Positions 6,984 through 10,408 of a DNA stretch of 10,408 nt are shown here, in pieces (position 1 is the stretch's first letter; every line of letters starts with the position of its first letter). The notes below the pieces were generated by a model. It worked only from the letters and a program-made list of their open reading frames with translations. It was not told where the DNA came from and made no database searches. Origin of the DNA: an uncultured Oscillospiraceae bacterium (GTDB lineage: Bacteria; Bacillota; Clostridia; Oscillospirales; Acutalibacteraceae); assembly GCA_900545655.1 (NCBI GenBank), contig UQZY01000050.1:1-10408 (forward strand), written 5' to 3'. Both the position numbers and the translations under genes were made by a program.

Positions 6984-8006
6984 TTATGGTACTAAAATTG
7001 TTTTTATTGAAACACCGTCCGGCTTTTTTGCCGTCATAGCTTCATCAATTTCGCTCAGGTCAAATATATCCGTAACCATGACATTTGCATTGATTTTACC
7101 TTTTTCCAAACACTCAATCGTATAAGGAAAAGCACCGGGACTAAGGTGTCCTCCTATTACTCTAAGCTCTTTAAATTCACTTATCTGATTAAGATCAATT
7201 TCTGCTTTTTTCTTAAAAACACTGTAAATAAAGAGCATTCCCTGTTTTCTGAGACAGTCCATCCCCGTTACTACCGAAGCCGGATTTCCGGTTGCCTCCA
7301 TATAGATGTCGCAGCCAACTCCGTCGGTTAATTCCATAATTCTTTCTGTAACATTTTCTTTCATGGGGTTCAGAACCTCTGCTGCTCCGAGTTTTTTTGC
7401 TATATCACAAAGAGCTTCATTAGTATCTATTCCGATAACCCTTTTGGGATTTCTGAGTAACGCAAACTGAAGCATTCCCATTCCTATTGCTCCAAGACCT
7501 GAAACAACAACCGTATCTTCCATTCCCATTCCCGTCTGGTTTACTGCATATGCAGAGCATGAAAGGGGTTCACAAAGAGCTGCTTCTGCCGCCGGGATAT
7601 CCTTCGATACTTTGTGAATCAGTGAATTCTCAGGAAGAATCATGTATTCTGCAAAGCCACCCTCAAGAAATCCGTTTTCATCGTCACAAAGATGATAAAG
7701 TCCTCGTTTACAGTAATAACACTTTCCGCACGGCATGATACACTCTGCGGTAACTCTGTCTCCCGGAACAAAGCCTTTTTCCTCCGCACCGGGTCCGACT
7801 TCCACTACTATCCCGACGAATTCATGTCCGGGTGTTCTCGGAGAATCAATACCGCCCCACGGATCACCGCCCATATATACGGCTCTGTCAGAAGCGCAGA
7901 TTCCGGCCGCCTCAATTTTTATCAGTATTTCTCCCTTTCCTGCTTTGGGAGTATCTATTTCGCAAAATCTGTAATCTTTTGCACCATATGCAACTATAGC
8001 TTTCAC
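6984..8006 (-). CDS. Zinc-dependent medium-chain alcohol/polyol dehydrogenase
   Basis: 340 residues, typical of the medium-chain dehydrogenase (sorbitol/threonine dehydrogenase) group. Catalytic zinc ligands are C37 (GICASD), H61 and E62 (PGHEFVG), with E146 in the CEPL segment. The structural zinc lobe is complete: C93, C96, C99 and C107 (CGKCYYCKRGLYHLC). The Rossmann loop is SGLGAIGMG (169-177), and acidic D194 (IGIDTN) indicates NAD. Likely reaction: oxidation of a secondary alcohol of a polyol or sugar to a ketone, so it may feed a sugar alcohol into the same ketose pool that the isomerase makes. The start is GTG, with AGGAGG centred about nine bases upstream; no in-frame ATG lies between the ribosome binding site and the conserved N-terminal MKAIVAYG region. 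It lies 19 bases after the isomerase and 15 before the hydroxyacid dehydrogenase. Substrate is not determined. Confidence 0.92.
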   Translation of the reverse strand: MKAIVAYGAKDYRFCEIDTPKAGKGEILIKIEAAGICASDRAVYMGGDPWGGIDSPRTPGHEFVGIVVEVGPGAEEKGFVPGDRVTAECIMPCGKCYYCKRGLYHLCDDENGFLEGGFAEYMILPENSLIHKVSKDIPAAEAALCEPLSCSAYAVNQTGMGMEDTVVVSGLGAIGMGMLQFALLRNPKRVIGIDTNEALCDIAKKLGAAEVLNPMKENVTERIMELTDGVGCDIYMEATGNPASVVTGMDCLRKQGMLFIYSVFKKKAEIDLNQISEFKELRVIGGHLSPGAFPYTIECLEKGKINANVMVTDIFDLSEIDEAMTAKKPDGVSIKTILVP

Positions 8007-8025
8007 TTCTAACCTCCTGGTTCAT

Positions 8026-9393
8026 TTATAAATAATCATGATATTTTTCTTTTTTTATTATCTTCATTCCGAATATTTTACAAGCCTCTATCAGCATTGC
8101 CTCCCCACATCCTCCTGACATTGCGTAATGATGCGGAAGCGCATTTTTAGTGAATGTTTCTAAAAACTCCGGAACACTTACAGAATCTCCATCCATGCAA
8201 AGGTTTGTAAACCATGCCCTTACGCCGTCGTGTCCCCTGTCACGCTGTTTTCCAATCTCAGCACTCATAGCGAAGAATCTGTCTCCGTCATCCGCAACTC
8301 GGAAAATGCTCGCCTGTTGTTTGTTAAACACCAAATCTCCGACCGTTCCCGGATCCTTCGGTGCATCAGGCGCACTGGGATACTCTTTTATTTCCATTCC
8401 GTTTTCGTCGGCATAACTCAACAGACCTATTCCGCAATGCCACCATACAACACCGTTAAAGTCCGGGTCCACCTGCACCATATCCATAAGTGCGGATTTT
8501 TTCTGAGTCGCAGCGGAAAGCATAATCATGCTTATAAGACCTAACAGGTCTCCCTCACAGGCAACAGGATATCCGTGATCACAAAGATATCCATACGCCA
8601 TGCACGGGAAAATATCCAGTCTTTCCTGAAATCGAGTCCAACATGCGATAGCCATTCCGGCATAATCATTTTCTTCAAAATATTTTTTTATAACCTTAAT
8701 AAGCTTGCAGGATTTTATAAATCTTTTTTCATCCGCCGAAAATGAACTTGCACTGTTCTTTATTTCCATGGCAAGATCATTAACTTCTTCGTCCTTCATT
8801 TCAAGAACCGAGTCAATGATTTTGTCAATATCTACTTCTTCTATTTTTACGTCAAAACGATTCTCAACCTTATCCTTGCTATATTCCAGATTTACGAATC
8901 CCTCTGCGACGCCTCCGGCAATTGCAATTTTCTTTCCTTTTATTGCTTTAACACATCTGATAGCTCCTATGGTAGTGATAAATCTTTCCATAAAAAGAGC
9001 ATCCTTCACATCTCCGTATAACCACTTTACAACCGGAACCTCATGTCCTGAGTTTGCCACACTTGTAAAAAGGTTAAGCCCGGTCATAGAATTGAATAAT
9101 AATACGCCCTCTCTCTGAGGTTCGGGTACAGCCCAACAGCAAACAGGTACACCGAGCTTCGTGAACTCCTTTATACATTCACCAAACCATGTAAAACCCT
9201 TTACCATGACAACAATCAAATCACAATCTTTAAATCCGTCGGCAATCTTCCTTGCCTCTTCAGGCTCAAAGAACTCCGATTCGCCCATTACAACTTCACA
9301 GCCGTTTTTTTGAGCAAGCTCGGTGAACGCAATGATATTTTTGTTATCAAGATTTGCAGGATCATTTGTTGTTGCGAATCCTACTTTAATCAT
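8026..9393 (-). CDS. L-fucose/L-arabinose isomerase family protein (short form)
   Basis: 455 residues from the ATG at 9391-9393. An in-frame ATG at 9420 would add nine residues, but the GGAGGAG ribosome binding site lies inside that extension, seven bases before 9393, so the shorter start is chosen. The N terminus (VGFATTND) and the CCWAVPEPQREG stretch (85-96) match the Rossmann-like domains of fucose/arabinose isomerase-fold proteins. The C-terminal half has CWTRFQERLDIFPC (251-264), ACEGDLLG (278-285), WWHCGIG (317-323), AWF (393-395) and HHYAMSGG (421-428), which by order correspond to the metal and substrate site of FucI (ENDSLNG and NHG-type segments). It is much shorter than E. coli FucI (about 590 residues). 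Expected reaction: metal-dependent aldose to ketose isomerisation of a deoxyhexose or pentose, in the cytoplasm. It lies directly downstream of the hairpin-bearing gap and heads the tight part of the operon. The precise sugar is unknown. Confidence 0.85.
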   Translation of the reverse strand: MIKVGFATTNDPANLDNKNIIAFTELAQKNGCEVVMGESEFFEPEEARKIADGFKDCDLIVVMVKGFTWFGECIKEFTKLGVPVCCWAVPEPQREGVLLFNSMTGLNLFTSVANSGHEVPVVKWLYGDVKDALFMERFITTIGAIRCVKAIKGKKIAIAGGVAEGFVNLEYSKDKVENRFDVKIEEVDIDKIIDSVLEMKDEEVNDLAMEIKNSASSFSADEKRFIKSCKLIKVIKKYFEENDYAGMAIACWTRFQERLDIFPCMAYGYLCDHGYPVACEGDLLGLISMIMLSAATQKKSALMDMVQVDPDFNGVVWWHCGIGLLSYADENGMEIKEYPSAPDAPKDPGTVGDLVFNKQQASIFRVADDGDRFFAMSAEIGKQRDRGHDGVRAWFTNLCMDGDSVSVPEFLETFTKNALPHHYAMSGGCGEAMLIEACKIFGMKIIKKEKYHDYL

Positions 9394-9400
9394 TTTTACT

Positions 9401-9407
9401 CTCCTCC
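9401..9407 (-). promoter_or_regulatory. Ribosome binding site GGAGGAG that fixes the isomerase start
   Basis: GGAGGAG on the minus strand is seven bases before the ATG at 9393. The in-frame ATG at 9420 has no comparable site upstream (the preceding bases are TTATATGTAA), so initiation at 9393 is favoured. Confidence 0.85.
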
Positions 9408-9440
9408 GAATTACTGCCATTTACATATAACATATTGAAT

Positions 9441-9515
9441 AAAAAAAGATTTCTCCTGAAAATATTGTGTGTATCGGACAACGAAATACAAAAACCAAAT
9501 AAACAGGAGAAATCT
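9441..9515 (-). terminator. Intra-operon hairpin plus T-tract (intrinsic terminator or attenuator with long loop)
   Basis: On the minus strand AGATTTCTCCTG (9515-9504) is followed after 45 bases by its perfect complement CAGGAGAAATCT (9458-9447) and then a run of Ts (9446-9441). A 12-base-pair stem plus U-tract is the form of a Rho-independent terminator, but the 45-base loop is far longer than usual. It sits between the aldolase stop (9565) and the isomerase start (9393). It could partly stop transcription, making aldolase mRNA more abundant than the rest, or act as a regulated attenuator. It could instead protect the aldolase mRNA 3' end after processing. Confidence 0.6.
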
Positions 9516-9564
9516 CTCATCTAATTTGCTCTGAAACTTTTATACAAAATCAATGTTCAGGCCA

Positions 9565-10212
9565 TTAAAGACCTGCAATTCTTGCGAGAGCATCAAAGCC
9601 CTCCATTTCACCAAGCTCCTTGTCGAAGAAACATGTTTCTCCGCCCATAGCCTTACATGTGCAGGCAATTTTAGCTGCATCTTCCGTCACGAGAGCTGCT
9701 TCAAGCGCCCATTTCATATCCGGACCGCATGTAAGTAATCCATGACCCTTTAATCCAATTGCATAATCAGGACCCAGTGTCTCTATAGCTGCCTTGGCAA
9801 GGTCCGGTGAGCCGGCTCCCTCAAGCGGGGCAATCTTAATTGCGCCGTTTGTTACATATTGGCTTACTGTTACCGTAGGAATATATGGTTCATTTTTCAA
9901 AGACCATGCAATAACAAACGGGGTGTGACAATGTACAACCGCATTTATGTCAGGTCTGTTTCTGTATACACCCGTGTGCATACCCGTTTCAATAGACGGA
10001 CTCAAGGTGCCTTCAACAACATTTCCGTCAATATCAACGATGATAACATCCTCCGGCTTCATAACACCGTAAGCCACTCCGCTCGGCTTTATAGCTACAA
10101 GGTTTGTCTCCGGATCTCTGACACTGATATTGCCTCCTGAAAGCTGTGTAAAACCTCTTTCAAACAAATATTTTCCAACTTCCACAACGATTTCTTTTTG
10201 TCTTTCAAGCAT
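9565..10212 (-). CDS. fucA: Class II aldolase, L-fuculose-phosphate aldolase type
   Basis: 215 residues from the ATG at 10210-10212, the same length as E. coli FucA. Another in-frame ATG at 10221 directly abuts the AAAGGCGG ribosome binding site, leaving no spacing, whereas 10212 has nine bases, so the later start is preferred. Motifs: GGNISVR (26-32), KPSG (42-45), catalytic acid E75 (SPSIETG), zinc ligands H94 and H96 (VVHCH) and H157 (GHGLLTCG). These are shifted by exactly two from FucA E73, H92, H94 and H155. Expected reaction: zinc-dependent retro-aldol cleavage of a ketose 1-phosphate to dihydroxyacetone phosphate and a short aldehyde (lactaldehyde from L-fuculose-1-phosphate). It is the first gene of the operon, behind the putative promoter. 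L-ribulose-5-phosphate epimerase (AraD) and rhamnulose-1-phosphate aldolase are related alternatives; the fold and zinc site are secure, the exact substrate less so. Confidence 0.85.
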   Translation of the reverse strand: MLERQKEIVVEVGKYLFERGFTQLSGGNISVRDPETNLVAIKPSGVAYGVMKPEDVIIVDIDGNVVEGTLSPSIETGMHTGVYRNRPDINAVVHCHTPFVIAWSLKNEPYIPTVTVSQYVTNGAIKIAPLEGAGSPDLAKAAIETLGPDYAIGLKGHGLLTCGPDMKWALEAALVTEDAAKIACTCKAMGGETCFFDKELGEMEGFDALARIAGL

Positions 10213-10221
10213 ACAAAACAT

Positions 10222-10229
10222 CCGCCTTT
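10222..10229 (-). promoter_or_regulatory. Ribosome binding site AAAGGCGG deciding the aldolase start
   Basis: AAAGGCGG on the minus strand is immediately followed by ATG (10221) and, nine bases later, by a second in-frame ATG (10212). Normal spacing supports the second ATG, which also gives a FucA-length protein. Confidence 0.6.
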
Positions 10230-10271
10230 CATTAATTCTCTTTTGTGCATTTTATTTTCTCTGCGATTCAT

Positions 10272-10280
10272 ATTCTAGCA
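10272..10280 (-). promoter_or_regulatory. Putative extended -10 promoter of the sugar operon
   Basis: The minus strand reads TGCTAGAAT: TAGAAT matches five of six bases of TATAAT and is preceded by TG at the extended -10 position. The expected -35 position (around 10295-10300) reads TAAAAA, a poor match. An extended -10 with a weak -35 and repeated sites overlapping and upstream would suit a regulated, possibly activator-dependent promoter. The implied start near 10265 leaves a leader of about 50 bases. Confidence 0.5.
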
Positions 10281-10285
10281 CCATG

Positions 10286-10326
10286 TTATTGATATTTTTA
10301 TTCATAAATTTAACAAATATCAATAA
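10286..10326. promoter_or_regulatory. Spaced inverted repeat TTATTGATATTT / AAATATCAATAA (candidate operator)
   Basis: A perfect 12-base inverted repeat, arms 10286-10297 and 10315-10326, separated by 17 bases. The nearer arm covers the spacer and -35 region of the putative aldolase promoter. Each arm contains the ATTGATA/TATCAAT heptamer that recurs farther upstream. Arm centres are 29 bases apart, close to three helical turns, which is compatible with a dimer of DNA-binding dimers or two bound regulators on one face. Confidence 0.55.
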
Positions 10327-10340
10327 TAAATTTTGCATAT

Positions 10341-10347
10341 TATCAAT
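10341..10347. promoter_or_regulatory. Single TATCAAT heptamer (candidate operator half-site)
   Basis: One further copy of TATCAAT, in the same orientation as the arm at 10318-10324 and 23 bases from it. It lies between the spaced inverted repeat and the upstream palindrome. It has no partner of its own, so it may be a weak site or chance in AT-rich DNA. Confidence 0.35.
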
Positions 10348-10371
10348 AAAAGCTCATGGCTTTTTTCGCAG

Positions 10372-10391
10372 ATTGATAAAATTTTATCAAT
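10372..10391. promoter_or_regulatory. 20-base perfect palindrome ATTGATAAAATTTTATCAAT (candidate operator)
   Basis: ATTGATAAAA at 10372-10381 meets its exact complement TTTTATCAAT at 10382-10391 with no spacer. It contains two copies of the heptamer shared with the repeat nearer the promoter. Located about 110 bases upstream of the probable transcription start, it suits an upstream activator or loop-forming repressor site. No T-tract of terminator type follows. Confidence 0.55.
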
Positions 10392-10408
10392 ATACATATT
10401 TATGTATA
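10391..10408. repeat. Second palindrome TATACATA-TT-TATGTATA at the right edge
   Basis: Arms TATACATA (10391-10398) and TATGTATA (10401-10408) are perfect complements around a 2-base centre. The element shares base 10391 with the preceding palindrome and may continue past the edge. It could be another operator or part of a divergent promoter of an upstream regulator gene; the sequence ends here, so this cannot be resolved. Confidence 0.45.

Noticed and set aside
9394..9420. Nine-residue N-terminal extension of the isomerase (ATG at 9420)
   Set aside because: The extension encodes the GGAGGAG ribosome binding site of the downstream ATG and adds basic residues unlike the family N terminus.
9386..9520. 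A 44-codon minus-strand frame through the hairpin region, overlapping the isomerase start (ATGATTAA)
   Set aside because: No ribosome binding site before its ATG, the composition is that of translated T-rich intergenic DNA, and it has no recognisable leader-peptide features such as a run of regulatory codons.
10258..10272. A possible CcpA cre site near TGAATCGCAGAG in the aldolase leader
   Set aside because: The spacing of TG, CG and CA elements does not fit the cre consensus without an insertion or deletion, so catabolite control cannot be supported here.

Overview
The window looks like part of a chromosome from an anaerobic, moderately AT-rich Firmicute (Clostridia or Lachnospiraceae-like). 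The evidence is tightly packed genes with strong AGGAGG-type ribosome binding sites, AT-rich intergenic DNA, frequent AGA/AGG arginine codons and fermentative enzyme families. The species cannot be named from the sequence.

Almost the whole window is one right-to-left (minus strand) catabolic operon. Reading from the promoter: an AT-rich control region (about 10230-10408) with five copies of a TATCAAT/ATTGATA heptamer and an extended -10 promoter; a class II (FucA-type) aldolase; a 171-base gap holding a terminator-like hairpin; a short-form L-fucose/arabinose isomerase homologue; a zinc medium-chain alcohol/polyol dehydrogenase; a D-2-hydroxyacid dehydrogenase; an FGGY sugar kinase closest in my memory to LsrK; an iron-containing alcohol dehydrogenase; a DUF1152-like protein of unknown function; and a 12-helix MFS transporter. 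After the first gap, genes are separated by only 15-41 bases and no further terminator is visible, so co-transcription is likely.

As a pathway, the cluster has the logic of fucose/rhamnose/D-arabinose degradation: uptake (MFS), aldose-ketose isomerisation, kinase, class II aldol cleavage to dihydroxyacetone phosphate plus a short aldehyde, then aldehyde reduction by the iron dehydrogenase. It is not the textbook fuc operon. The kinase is LsrK-like rather than FucK-like, and a zinc dehydrogenase, a 2-hydroxyacid dehydrogenase and a DUF1152 protein are added. The zinc dehydrogenase could provide a second entry from a sugar alcohol, and the 2-hydroxyacid dehydrogenase could handle a sugar acid or hydroxyacid by-product. 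The exact substrate is not settled by the sequence. No regulator gene lies inside the window; if one is local, it is probably beyond the right edge.

At the left, a separate minus-strand gene with its own consensus promoter (TTGACA-18-TATAAT) encodes a protein with a ribbon-helix-helix-like N terminus and an unrecognised C-terminal region. It runs off the left edge. I see no rRNA, tRNA, CRISPR array, insertion sequence or phage gene.
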